Shown here piece by piece: positions 23,582 through 35,400 of a stretch of 64,000 nucleotides of DNA. The notes under the pieces were generated by a model, which made no database searches, was not told the DNA's origin, and saw only the letters and a list, made by a program, of their open reading frames with translations. Both the position numbers and the translations under genes were made by a program. This stretch comes from Scedosporium boydii (Eukaryota; Ascomycota; Sordariomycetes; Microascales; Microascaceae): positions 44,254-108,253 of the forward strand of contig NJFT01000138.1 of assembly GCA_002221725.1 (NCBI GenBank), given 5' to 3'. Each line of letters begins with the position of its first letter. Within the stretch, counting starts at the first letter, position 1.

Positions 23582-25606
23582 ATGGACGCCTCTAGCGCCC
23601 TCTCTCGGGGCTGGCTACAGTAAGTGCTCGTCCCTTGCCCAATCTTGCTATCACCCGCTCTGTCGACTGACAAGTTTCTTTCTTTCCCTCGTCCTAGTGC
23701 CACCTTCTTCGAGGATGCTACCGCTGCAGAAAGATTCCCCAGCCCCGTTGTCCAGATCCTAGTGGTCAAGACCATCCCGACGGAGGGTGGAGGTCCTGAC
23801 AGGCATCGCCTTGTCCTCAGTGACGGGGAGCTCTTCTGTCAGGCGATGGTAGCCACTCAGTCCCACTACCTCATTGCGAACCAACAGCTAGAACAACATA
23901 AGATCGTCCGGATCAAGCAATACCAGAAGAATGTCATCAAGCAAAAGCGGTATGTCTCCACAATACACCCTACACTTTCCGGCTCTCCTTTCTAACGCTT
24001 TCGCTTCTTGTCTAGCATCATGGTCATTCTAGACCTCGAGGTCCTCCAGGCTTACGGAACTCCCCCCAAGATCGGTACACCCCAACAACTACCGTCAGTC
24101 GGACAAGAAGGCCAAATCCAGACGATTACTGGACAGAGCTTTTATGGAGCCAAGACGGAAGAGAAGAAGCCGCCGGTTCCCAGGCGGGTCGAGGCAAAGC
24201 CTAACGCTAATATCTACCCTATCGAAGCCCTATCACCATACTCTTCGAAGTGGACAATCCGAGCTCGCGTCAGCGCAAAGTCCGAAATCAAAACCTGGCA
24301 TAAGAACAATAGCGAAGGAAAGCTGTTCAGCGTCAACCTCCTCGACGAGAGCAGCGAGATCAAGGCTACCGCCTTCAACGAGCAGGTTGACCATCTCTAC
24401 CCCCTGCTGCAGGTGGGGCAAGTATACTACATCTCTACCCCCTGCAGGGTCCAGCTGGCCAAGAAGCAGTTCTCAATCCTTCCAAATGACTACGAGCTCA
24501 CGTTCGAACGAGACACCGTTGTCGAGAAGGCCCAAGATCAGAGCAGTGCGCCGCAAGTCCGCTTCGCTTTTTGCAACCTTGGAGATCTCAAAGACGTGGA
24601 GAAGGATACCACCGTCGATGTAATTGGCGTCCTGAAGGACGTGGATGACGTTACTTCCCTCGTGTCTAAGGCTACAGGCAAGCCGTACGAAAAGCGTGAA
24701 CTGTCACTTGTTGACGATAGTGGCTATGTCACTCGCTTGACAATCTGGGGTAAACAGGCAAAGTCGTTTGACGTGAAGCCCGAATCCGTGATTGCCTTTA
24801 AGGGCGTCAAGGTGTCTGACTTTAACGGCCGCAGCCTCAGCCTCCTCAGTTCCGGAACCATGTCTGTGGACCCCGACATCCCCGACGCCCACCGCCTAAA
24901 GGGCTGGTACGATTCCCAAGGTCGCACAGGCTCCTTTGCAACCCACAACAACATGGCCAGCGTAGGCAGGGCAACGGGGCGCAAGGAGGAGATCAAGCTC
25001 ATCAAGCAGATCAAGGACGAGAGCCTCGGCGTCGGCGGCGATGCCTACTTCCTGCTCAAAGCCACCGTCATCTACATCAGGCAAAAGAACTTCTGCTACG
25101 CCGCCTGCGCGAACCCCAACGGCCAATGCAACAAGAAAGTTGAGGAGCTCCCCGACGAGACATGGCGCTGCGAGAAGTGCGATATGAATTTCTCCAGGCC
25201 AAATTACCGGTTCATTCTCGGCGTGAACGTCTGCGACCACTCGGGTCAGATATGGTTGACCTGCTTCGACGAGGTCGCCCGCATGATCACGGGGACGACT
25301 GCCGATCACATCATGGAGGTCATCAATGACGGCGGCGAGACTGCGGCGAACCCCATCTTCGAGGATGCGAATTGCCGGATATATAACTTTAAGTGTCGCG
25401 CCAAGATGGAGACTTTCAACGAGCAGGAGACGTATGCTACATCCTCCCTTTCTCTAACTTATCACCAGTATCCCCCTTGGAAGTGTATATAGGAAGCTAA
25501 CGAGAACTTCAGGATACGATACCAAATCATGAACGCTACACCTATCGACTTCAAGGTCGAAGGCAACAAACTTGCCGAGCTCATCAAGCAGTACAGCATC
25601 AGCTAA
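23582..25606 (+). CDS. rfa1: Replication protein A large subunit (RPA1)
   Basis: Large subunit of the heterotrimeric single-stranded DNA binding protein used in replication, repair and recombination. Exons 23582-23619, 23698-23949, 24016-25431 and 25513-25606 encode 599 residues, close to the usual length. The first exon codes only 12 complete residues (MDASSALSRGWL). Order: N-terminal OB fold (about 1-110), flexible linker, DBD-A from about 175 (WTIRARVSAKSEIKTW), DBD-B from about 290, and DBD-C with a zinc site C-x6-C-x13-C-x2-C near residues 460-485 (CANPNGQC ... CEKC). The final exon gives the conserved end RYQIMNATPIDF ... LIKQYSIS. All intron phases agree. It converges with CSN3, with about 650 bp between the stop codons. 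Confidence 0.97.
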
Positions 25607-26256
25607 ACAGTCGAATTTTGATTTCTTCCACTGGGCGGAATATGAATGAGTCAAAGTGATTAGGTATAATGTAGCAGAGAGAAATGATGGGAATCATCCG
25701 ACACTTGTTTATGTGAGGGAAAATGGAAAAGAACAAAAAGGGTGAGGGGGGAATCCTTAGAGTTGGGAGGAACACTTTAAGATGGGCTGTAGAAAGGAAT
25801 GAATATGAACTTGGCCTGAGTTAACACCTTTGCATTGCTGGCACTTCAGAAATTCACATCGTCTGTCATAAAGTAATTCTTTCATAAAGTAATTCTTTTC
25901 CCCTTTCTACCATAACAATGGAATCATCATCAAACTTGGTCCTGGTTAAGGTAACCAGAGTTCCAATTCCCTGCGACCTCCAGATTCCACATAGCTGGAT
26001 AAGCCTGGAATCACACATACATTCACCTGCCTTTCTCACAGATGTGTCATTGTGCCCATATTCTCATAAACCACCTCCTTTTATCCATCAAACCTCACTC
26101 CCCTCCTTCCATCGTCACTGCGATATTCCTGCCTCCACTCCTGGTATTGCATGCCCCATAGTGAAGCCAAAACTCGGGAAAACAAGTTCCCCACGGGTAG
26201 TAATGGCCCTCAAACTATTAGAAAGGTGCTGGTGTAGGTGACCTACTCTTTGCCTT
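25607..26256. other. Convergent 3' flanks of RPA1 and CSN3
   Basis: No gene is seen. The spacer contains a perfect 16-bp tandem duplication (unit TCATAAAGTAATTCTT) at 25866-25897. Both neighbouring genes end into it, so it should hold two polyadenylation regions. Confidence 0.45.
25866..25897. repeat. Perfect 16-bp tandem duplication
   Basis: The unit TCATAAAGTAATTCTT is present twice with no mismatch and no gap. It lies in the convergent 3' region between RPA1 and CSN3. It is probably a recent slippage event, useful mainly as a polymorphic marker. Confidence 0.8.
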
Positions 26257-27860
26257 CTAGGCAGAAGTGCCACCTATTCCCAGCATCAAGTCTTCGTCTT
26301 CAATAGTAGCTTCAAAATCAATGGCCGGGTCTCCCTCCTTCTCCCGCCTCTTCTTTTCCTTTTGAAGATATCTCAGGTACTCTCTATTCCGGCCGAGAGC
26401 CGCATTAGCGGCCTCGATATCGGCAGTGACCTTCGCCACGCTCTGGACTGCAGCCTCTAACTGCGTCGCGTATTCGGCCTCAGGAATCGGGGCTGGCGAT
26501 GGCAGGAATGCGAGGTGGGCAGGACGACCGAAGGAAGCCGGCTCGAGGGTCGCGTTCAACAGCTTGGACTCAATCATGCTCTTGAGTAGAGCCTCAACCT
26601 CCGCGTCTGTTTCAAGAGGCTTTCCGGTCACGGCGCTTTGAGTGAGCTGGCGAACCTCGGAAATGCTAATCTTGGAGTAGAGGTTTCCTAGGCCCACGAT
26701 CTGCCACTTCTGGAAGGCGGAAATGACCAGATCAACCAGTCGAAGGTTGCCATCGGCAATAAATCTAGCCTCATGCCGCCCTCGGAGGTTCTTGAGACCC
26801 TCAGCGTTCTCCTCCGCGAAAAGACCATCAATATCGAGATACGGCTCCCCCAGCCCATCAAATGCGGCTGCAGCACCCGACAGCGGATTTCCGGGGAGGC
26901 CGATGATTCGACCGTGGAGTAACAGGCTCACAAGCGTCCATTTGAAGAAGGCTTGGAGCATAATGGTGCTCACAGCATGCTCGTCCGTTGGGTGAGAAAT
27001 ACACTGTTCGAGGGCGTCGAGCGCAGGAGCCCATTCCTGGTGCTGAATATGCATCACGGCACGCATCAAGTCATACTCGAGTAGGCTAGTCGACGAAAGA
27101 CGAGCGCTCAGGCCGGTGCTGTAGGTGACGTAGGCGGATGGAGGTAGGGACTTTTCGCATAGAAATCTCGGTTTAAAATTCGGCTCGGGGAAGAAGAGGA
27201 TGGGCTTTTCCAGGACGGGACGGGCATACTCGAGGCAGCCGGTAGTGTATGCCAGATTGGCGAGGATGCAGTGGCTAGACGTAAGAACCCTGCTGTCAGG
27301 GTCAAGTCTCAAGATGGCAGCGACAGCGGCATCGACTGCAATCCGGGGCTAAAGGCAACCACGAAGAAGAATGTTAGCGACTAGGTCTGTCTCCAAGCAT
27401 CATAAACACGTGTCACGCATACCGAAAAGGTCTTGGTGAGCAGGACATGCTCGAGGATAGCTCTAAAGGCGGCGCCAACGTAGCGGACCTGTCGTGGGTC
27501 GAAAAGCACAAGGCAACGGAGGATACTATCAAGCAGGGCTTCTCGAGAGGCCAAGCTCTTCGGGTCTGTCTTTATTACCGCCTCGAGCACTGTGATGTAA
27601 GACGTGGTGTGGAAGGAAGGATCAAGGGCCTATAAGCGCGGTAGCTCTCGTTAGTAGTTGTGGCACAGCAGCGCTCGACCGGTAGGACACAAGCTCACGG
27701 CGAGTACTGCCTCAGCATGGGCGACAAGGTTTCCAAGGTGCTTAGCGAGAAGACCATCTAGGCTAGCCAGATGTGATCTGATTCCCGTATGGTAGGCCTC
27801 TTCCTTCAGATACAGATTTTCGGGCGGAAACGCCTTGAGGACGGAAAGACAATGGTCCAT
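26257..27860 (-). CDS. csn3: COP9 signalosome subunit 3 (CSN3)
   Basis: PCI-domain subunit of the COP9 signalosome, which removes NEDD8 from cullins and so tunes SCF/CRL ubiquitin ligases; in fungi it affects development. Exons 27860-27699, 27629-27423 and 27348-26257 encode 486 residues. Introns of 69 and 74 nt give the joints AVLA-ALDPSFHTT and KTFS-PRIAVDAA. Recognisable segments are TGLSARLSSTSLLEYDLMRA, FQKWQIVGLGNLYSKISI and SEVRQLTQSAV, which span the helical repeats and the winged-helix part of the PCI region (about 230-400). The C-terminus is a charged coiled stretch ending in an acidic tail. The chosen start (MDHCLSVLKAFPPENL) fits the family. The frame is open for about 30 codons upstream but has no ATG there. 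Confidence 0.9.
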
Positions 27861-29412
27861 CCTGATATTTGGCGCAACCGGCCAATAATAAATGGTCTGG
27901 ATGGCGGTTGGAATCTCGAGTTGTGAAGGCGGAGCGCAAACGCGAGGCAGTAGTTAGGAATGGGGTTATGGCTCGGTCGACCTGGTGGGGCTCCTTGGTT
28001 CGGAGAGCGCAACAACGACGCAGATGGAGATCGCAGAGTGGAAGTCGGAAAGGGTAAAGTCGGAAGCTGCAAAATGTCGACGGAAAGGACTATGGGTCTA
28101 TTCAAGGCACATATTGGGAGTTCGTTCGGTTCGTAGGTAGAATGGAGGTGTTGGTGATGATGCCTTGAGGTTCAATGTTGCCTGTTGGAGGTTAAGTTAT
28201 GTAGCTTGTTGGTTGCAGGACCGATGTTTAGCCGCCCCTCCTTGATGTCTTGTGTCTGACAGCATTACACATTAGGATTTGACCAATTCTTTTCACAAAG
28301 ATTAGCGTTCGTCTTTACTCCTCTACGAAGTATCAATAGACGAGGGACAACTTTAGACGCCTTGTGTGAGGGGAGACAAGGGCAACAGTGAAATCTCCCA
28401 TCCCCGAGGGATTACACAGCTGAGTACGAAGTACACAGGTATGTACCTTCGAACGTACCTTCGCACCCCCGCCAACTTGAGTCTAATAGTGGGGGTGGGG
28501 TTCCAAGCTGCCCAGCCAAGACTGTTTGGAAAGAGAGCAAGCAAGACAGCAAGGTACAGTGACACTAGCTGGCTGACTAACGCAACCACTGGAGGGGCAA
28601 CAGGCAGGAAGGAGCATTCAATATCGGATTTCTGAAGAAGACATCACCAACATCAGAGGGCAAACAGCTTGTCCCAGCATCGAAATCTACGAAGTACGGC
28701 AATTAATGTCGCCCATTGCGTTTCTGTTGCATTTTAATATTATGAGGATCGGCTGACCTTTTTGTATATTACTACCATTCCTCGTCTCAAAGCGAAGATC
28801 GACCATGTATGACAGTAGTTTGCAACTTGAACAACCCTGGGTCCGCGCCTTGGGGAGTTATATAGTTCATCGGAGCCACATCCCACAGCCGTGGACAAGG
28901 GTGGGAGATTGCACAGCATCGGATGTTGTGGACTGTGTTGAGGCTCTCCGTTGTGGTGAAACCGATATGCCTAGGACTCTTGAATATTTCCTGAAAACAG
29001 GACAGACGTTTTTGGGAAACCACTCTAAGTTGCAGGGGGCTCATACTGGCAAAGACGACACTATATATAAGAAGTATTGATGTATATAGAAGAAGTCTAT
29101 TTACGTCGAGCCCATGTCAATAGCATATTTTCTACAGAAAAGAACTCTCAAAATGGAAGAAAGTTCATGCTGTCGATTCGCTTTCTCTAAAATACAAGTG
29201 GATGCTGTCTTTTCCATAAAATGATGTGCCCTTTTATTTATTTCCCTCTTTCCTTCCACAGGCGATATCATAACTGTTGAACCTTTTTTTTAACAGTTCA
29301 TAATACTAAGAATGCTAGAATGAAATATTCGACCTCATAAAAACCGTGATTGGAACCTAGAGAGAAAGGGAAACGCTACTTCCTGAGGGCTTTCAGTATC
29401 ATTGGCTTCATT
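27861..29412. other. Intergenic region between CSN3 and CCCH gene
   Basis: No gene is seen. Exact TACGAAGTA copies occur at 28324-28332, 28425-28433 and 28688-28696, with near matches (TACCTTCGAACGTACCTTCG) around 28443. The last few hundred bases are AT-rich and form the 3' flank of the zinc-finger gene. Confidence 0.4.
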
Positions 29413-31243
29413 TCAAGCCCTCTGTTCATTACCTCCAAGAAATTCATCCTCGAAAGAATCGAGGAGAGTAAACCCGTTCCTTGAGCCGTTCTGAGTTCGG
29501 CCCCTTGAGATTTCGACCTCGCCAGCAGTTTGTCGCTGAGGGGGGCCAATGGGTCCCCAGACACAAGCCGACGTGGGCGTCAACGGGACCTTGGCGTTCT
29601 TCGGGTGGAACGCAACTCGCTGCGTCGAACTCTTGTCCTCAACTCGGGGAGGATGGTTGGCAGTTCCGTTTCCGCGGCGAGTCAAGTTGGAAAGCTTCAC
29701 ACTCATGATTCCGCCGGTTGCGAAGCCGAGTCGAGGCGAAGCAGGGGAATTGTTCGAAACAGTGGTCGAAGGTGTCAGGGACGACAACGGGCTTGTGTCT
29801 CTCTTAACGGTCTCCAGCCTCCATCCCTGGCGCTCTCCAGAGTTCTCGGCAGCCGGCGTAGCGCTCTGTTTGGCGCTCATTGGCGCCGTAGGAGAGGCGG
29901 GCTCGCTTACGTCTCGCTGTCGCTGCAACTCGGCCTGGTGCTTCTTCCACCAGGCAGGAAGTCCGTGGAATAGTCCGAGTTGGTGCTGGGTCTGCCTGTC
30001 GAAGGGCATTTCGTGTTTGTATTTACACCCTTGTTGTGTGAAGGCGCAAACACCCTCGTGAACCCATTTGTCGCAATAAATCTTAGGTCGTCTCACGGGC
30101 GCGGATTTCACGATGTTGTCGATCTGACTCTGTTTACCGAGTTGCGTGGAGTTAGTCTCAGGATATGTAGGCCGATTGAGAGGACGACGTTTGCTAACCT
30201 GAATAGGATCAGATGCCTGGGATGTGCCGTTCCGAGTAGACTGCTTTGGAGGTAAAGTTAACAAATGATTCTGAAGAAGGTGTTAAAATGATAATTGATG
30301 CGGAACTGAAGCTTTGCAGCTTTCAAGGGGGGGAAAAAAAAGCGAGTATCAGACGTACCTTGAGAACAACCGGGCAAGTGTTGCTGGCTACGCCTGCGGG
30401 TGGAATGCCCATGGGTTGAGGGAGTATAATCATGCCGGCAGAACTATTCTGAATGCGAGGAATATCTTTGAGCTCAGGCAGCATGTCCGCGGGGATGAGC
30501 CTGGTGTACTGTCCGTTTCCTCGGTCGTAACAATACGCAAAGGCTGAATCCAGCCTAGGCTCAGACGGAACGGCGCTGACGGGCGTGCCGTTGCTGGTTC
30601 TTCCATCTCCGTTGCCGATGGCGCCTCCATATCGCTCGTAAAAGGCAAGCCCTGCGGCGCTGAGATTCACTTCGCCTCCAGCACCGGTTCCGTTCCCGTT
30701 TCCATACGCGTGAGACGTTTGATGAAGGATAGGCTGCGGTCCGAAATCAGTATCAAATCTAATCCCCCAGTTCGAGGACATGCTTTTTGGGGCAGAAAGC
30801 ATCATCGGCGACAGAGTTCGCCTGGAAAGACTGACAGGAGCAAGAGAGGAAGCTGGCAGATGCTGCTGCTGCTGGGTATAGTGATGCTGGCTTTGCAAGC
30901 TGGGAGAATTCTGAAGATTTTGGATGGTCTGGAGGTTTTGGAGGGCCTGGAGATGGTGGAGGTTCTGGTGGCCCTGACCTTGGATGGCATATCGCTGCTG
31001 ATGGGCCTGGTTATGGGTTCGACCATTCAAGGGAGCCCGGAACCTCTCGCCATGGAGAGTATATGCTGATGGCTGGCGACTCATGTTCGAACCTTCCACT
31101 GAATAAGGAAAGTCTATAGCTTGGTAAAAAGAATCAAGGGGCGACTCAAGGGAAGGCTCGTGGCCAGATGGGTTATGCGGTACTAAGGAAGGGAAAGAGG
31201 CTCGGTTATTCGCAGTGATGTGACGCTGAGTAGGATAGTCCAT
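29413..31243 (-). CDS. CCCH-type zinc-finger protein
   Basis: Probable RNA-binding protein with one CCCH zinc finger; role unknown. Exons 31243-30359 and 30270-29413 (intron 89 nt, donor GTACGT, acceptor CTTCTTCAG) encode 580 residues. The N-terminal half is low in complexity, with an imperfect His/Asn-Leu-Gln repeat (HLQALQNLQTIQNLQ) and a Gln run. Next comes a conserved-looking block (DSAFAYCYDRGNGQYTRLIPADMLPEL). The finger is C-x8-C-x6-C-x3-H (CDKWVHEGVC ... CKYKH), followed by EMPFD and GLPAWW. The tail is Ser/Pro/Thr-rich and basic. The C-x8-C-x6-C-x3-H spacing is one residue longer than the common C-x8-C-x5-C-x3-H. The CCCH fold is confident; any specific orthology is not claimed. Confidence 0.88.
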
Positions 31244-32438
31244 CCTGAGACGTGGGAAGAAGAAGAGAATACAAGAAGGTAAACAAGGTGAGATACAGCT
31301 CTTGAAATAGGTTTCTCAGGACAAGACCATCAGCAACAGCAGAAGAGGGAAATTCTGTATCTCCATGCAGGCTGAGTTAGAGATTGTAGGAATGAGAACA
31401 GAGAATACGGTCAGATAGATGTTGGCAGGTTTGGTGTGTGTGTATGTGTGAAGGGAAAAAATTAATTTGGAGAAGATATGGATCACAAACGAAATCGTGA
31501 ATAGAGCCAAGCAACTCACAGGAGAAATCAATAAGGAAAGCAGGTCCAGGAAAACTTGCCTTGCCTGCTGCTGCTGCCAGCCTTCCCCTTTGCCTAGTCC
31601 ACTGCAGCGATTCCAAACTGGCTGCTGTTGTGACATAGGCTTTCTGCGCTCCTCTCCTTCCTCTTTAGATACTTTAGATAGGTCAATGAAGTAGACAAGG
31701 GGAGAAGGAAAAAAGCTGGGTTGGAACAACATGCAAGGTCAAGATCTTCAACACAGTAGTGGGCATTGGGAATGGAAAGGTTAGAGCAAAGGCTGCATAT
31801 AGATCAGACACCAGGCATCTGCATGAAGCCACCCAAGACCTAAAGCTCCTGGGAGCTGAGCAGCCTGGAAAGCTCTTTATTGTCATGTTTAGTTGTCTGG
31901 CATAGAGTCGCCCTGCTGCTGCCGTGGCAAAAGCGTTTGCTCGATCCTCAAATAGGATCCGGTCGACTCGGTTACCTGCAGTCCAAGTTTGTGTATCCCA
32001 CGTGACAAACACTTTGTTGTTAGACAGGGCTTTTGAGGCAAATCTGCAAAGCATCGATGAATCACTTCCTTGGTGTGACAATTTGGGCAATGTTCTAGAA
32101 GACAGGAGGGAGCGGATATTGGTGTCAAAGTGTGGGTATATTCATCTGTGGAGGCTATTGAATATCATCATCATAGCCTCGGCCACTAGCGGGTTTTCAT
32201 TGCTTCTTTGCTGTCTGGCAAGCCTGCCCATCTATCATCTTACTGCCGTTTGGTAATATGCTGTTGTCCTGCCGGTTCACGCCTTTATATGCAAAGCCAG
32301 GGTCTATCAAGAGATTGATGAAAACCATGAAGTAGCAAAAGAGAAAATAAAAGAGGAAAAGAAAAAAAGGGACGCTGCCAAGGTTGGCAAGGCCGGGGAA
32401 AAGTGCATAGGTCCTTTCCAAACTCAGAAACTATCGCC
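31244..32438. other. Leader/promoter of CCCH gene and 3' flank of remodeller
   Basis: Both neighbouring genes run leftward, so this holds the 5' region of the zinc-finger gene and the 3' region of the remodeller. A TG-rich stretch (GGTGTGTGTGTATGTG) lies near 31433. CTG-rich sequence at 31565-31630 gives short Gln-rich readings. ORFs of 80-138 codons on either strand are not convincing. Confidence 0.35.
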
Positions 32439-35400
32439 TTATTCCAACTCCTTTAGCCTTGATTTGAGTATCCGCCGGCGCTCTTCTTTGACCGACGAGG
32501 GAAGGTCCTGCGTTCTCAGATTGTCTAGAGCAAGTCGGACCTCCGTTTTGTTAAGAGTTTGATCCGCCGAATGAACCGTAGGACTCTGCGCCGCTTGTGG
32601 GGTATGCGCTTGGCGTGGACTCGGTTGGGTTGCGGAAGGCTGCGGGGGTCGATATTGAACTTGGAGATTATTGGGAACCGCTATGTTGGGAGGGGTATAA
32701 AAGATGATGCCCGGGCGGCGTGGATCTGTAAACGAGAATTGCGCATCAAATGCTTGGGCACTAGGCGCCCCGGCCGTCATCACTAAAGGCGCATTGAAGG
32801 TTGGGGTGGGCTGATGGACCAAGGACTGCTGGTTGAGTGGACCAGCCAAGCCGTTTAAGGGCACACCATTGGTGAACCCTGCCCCGGGAGCAGGCCAACG
32901 AAGCGGTCCAGATGCCGGTCCATTCTCTCCCATCTGCTGGATTAGCTGCTGGATTTGTTGTTGTTGGATACTTTGTCGGCGGAGGTGCTGTTGCTGTTGT
33001 TTAAGATGTTGTTCCCGGAATTTGGTTTGGAGGTATTGATCGAGATGGAGTTGCTGTTGGAGTTTATCAATATGTGGTTGTCCATGTTGGATTTGCTGCC
33101 GAAGGTGTTGTTGTTGGGGTCCAGGGTGCTGGGTTGGCTGTTGAGTGTGTTGCCGTTGGGGGTTTTGTTGTCGGATTTGCTCTTGCTGGAACTGCTGTTG
33201 TCTTGCTTGCTGGGGGTTGGCGAGCTTGTTCGCGCCGTTCGGCTGGCTCTCGGGAGACTTCCTCTTCCGCTTCCGCTTCTGAGTCCCTGGCCCTGTCCCA
33301 TCTTGCGTTTCGTTGAGGCTGAGAACGTCGGACTTGACTTGGTCGTTCGCGCCTTGATCGGTGAGGGTGTCTGTGTTGTGAGTTGGTTAAACCCCATATT
33401 CTTGGACTGCCCCGTAGCACGGGGGGTTGGAGCGCGACGTTTAGAAAAAGCTTGTTTACCTGTGGTCCCGCGGAGGGATTTTCGGCTCTCCGAGTCCGTA
33501 CTAGAGGCTTGTTCCTTATCCTCGCCCTTGTACAGTTCCGATTCGCCGCCGCTCGATTCTCCACCATGGTCCGAATCGCTTAAATCTGCAGCATCTAAGC
33601 CAAAGACTTGCTTTGCGTTCGTTCGATAGTTGATGGCCTGTTCACACCGAGTTACTAAGTTAGCATCAAACATCATGCTGATTGAGATTTCCACTACGCA
33701 TCCACCCAACACATACCTGGCGTCTTCTCCCGCCACGACCAAGTATCTCCTCGTTCATCTTTCGTACACGTTCAGCTTCCGCTTCTCTTTCGGCAAGGAT
33801 AGCATCCCAAACACTCTGCTGCATTTCTCCAGGGGTGTCCAAATCCTCCAGGGCAGTCTCTTCAATGCCGCCCTTTTCTGCGGAGAAGATTCGGGCATAA
33901 GAAAATGCGCCTTCATCAGCCTCGTCCTCAGCGGCAGGCTTGTCCGCTTGTGATCTGTCGAGCAGTTTCTCCACCGATGCGGCGTCATAGCGAATGACTT
34001 CCTTTTCGTTATCGTTGAAGAGGGCCTCTGCACCGTGCCTGAGGATACCTTCCAAATCGTCACCCGCGTCTTCCATGTCCATACGTTCGATTAGGGCATG
34101 ATCTAGCGCCAATTTCTTCTTTCCCATCTGCATGATTTTCTCCTCGACAGAGGTCCGCGTCATCAGCTGGAAGCAGAGAACCTTGTCTCTCTGGCCAATA
34201 CGGTGGGCTCGAGAAAGCGCTTGCAAATCCTGGTGAGGATTGAAATCGGGGTCCATGATGATGACTGTATCGGCTGTTGCGAGGTTGATTCCAACGCCGC
34301 CAGCTCGTGTTGACAGGAGAAAGGCGAATATATCAGAACCAGGTGCATTAAATGCATCGATGCGCTTCTGCTTCTCCAGACTTGACATGCTCCCATCAAG
34401 CCTCCTGTAGCTCAGCTCTATGCCGGTCAGGAAGTCCTCGATGATGTCGAGCTGAGAAAGAAACTGGGAAAAGATAAGAACCCGATGTCCCTGTTCCTTG
34501 AGCTTTGGAAGCATAAGTTCCAAGAGAAGCAGTTTTCCAGAGGCCTCCACTAGATTGCGATGCATTTTCTTAGCGTCCACATCCCGCTCTTCGATCGCCT
34601 CGGAGTATATGAACGGGTGGCATAGGCATTTCCGAAGCTGCATGAGAATGTTGTTGAGAGAGCCCCGGTCTTTGGCCGCCAATTTCCCGTTTGCGAAGAT
34701 GGCCCGAATCAAGTCTGGATTCTTGGCCATGATGCTCTTGCAGAGTTTCTCCTGCACAACGGTCATGGTGACTGGAATGATGATTTGCGCCATTCCAGGT
34801 AGGAACTTGAGCACCCCGGCCTTGGTTCGTCGAAGGAAATAAGGGCTGATGATGCCATGAAGCTCCCGCACCTTTTCGGCTGTCAAAACCTGGTACTCCT
34901 CGTCTAACTGGACGGCATCGTACTGAGAGTCGACGAACTGTAGCAGATTGAAAAGTTCTCGCTTGTTATTCTGAAGAGGCGTACCTGTAAGGAGCAGCTT
35001 AAATGGGAAATGCATCGCTTGCAAGGCGAGGTAGAGCAAGTTTTTGTCATTCTTGAGACGTTGGCCCTCATCGACGACCACGCCCGCCCAATGGACCGAC
35101 CGGAAGAGTCCACGGGTCCTCTCATCCTGGGCAGAGTCATAAGACATGACAACAATGTGTGCTTTCATCTCCTTCGAGTCATTCGGAAAGAGCTCGTACT
35201 TGTATGCAAGGTCCTGGGGCATTTTGCCGCCGTGGTAAGTCACCACTCGCAAGTCCGGCGCCCAGTGCTTAATTTCCCTTCTCCAATTCGGACACGTGGA
35301 ATTGGGCACCACGATGAGGAACGGCCAGCACCTCGGACTCTCATACACGAGGGTAGATATGAGGGATATAACCTGCACCGTCTTACCAAGACCCATCTCG

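Noticed and set aside
32955..33629. 224-codon plus-strand Leu-rich ORF
   Set aside because: It is the complement of the Gln-rich tail of the remodeller: CAA/CAG codons read as TTG/CTG on the other strand.
33666..33742. Extension of the remodeller main exon past 33717
   Set aside because: Reading through gives an early stop. The GTATGT donor at 33716 and the acceptor at 33638 join to a long open frame instead.
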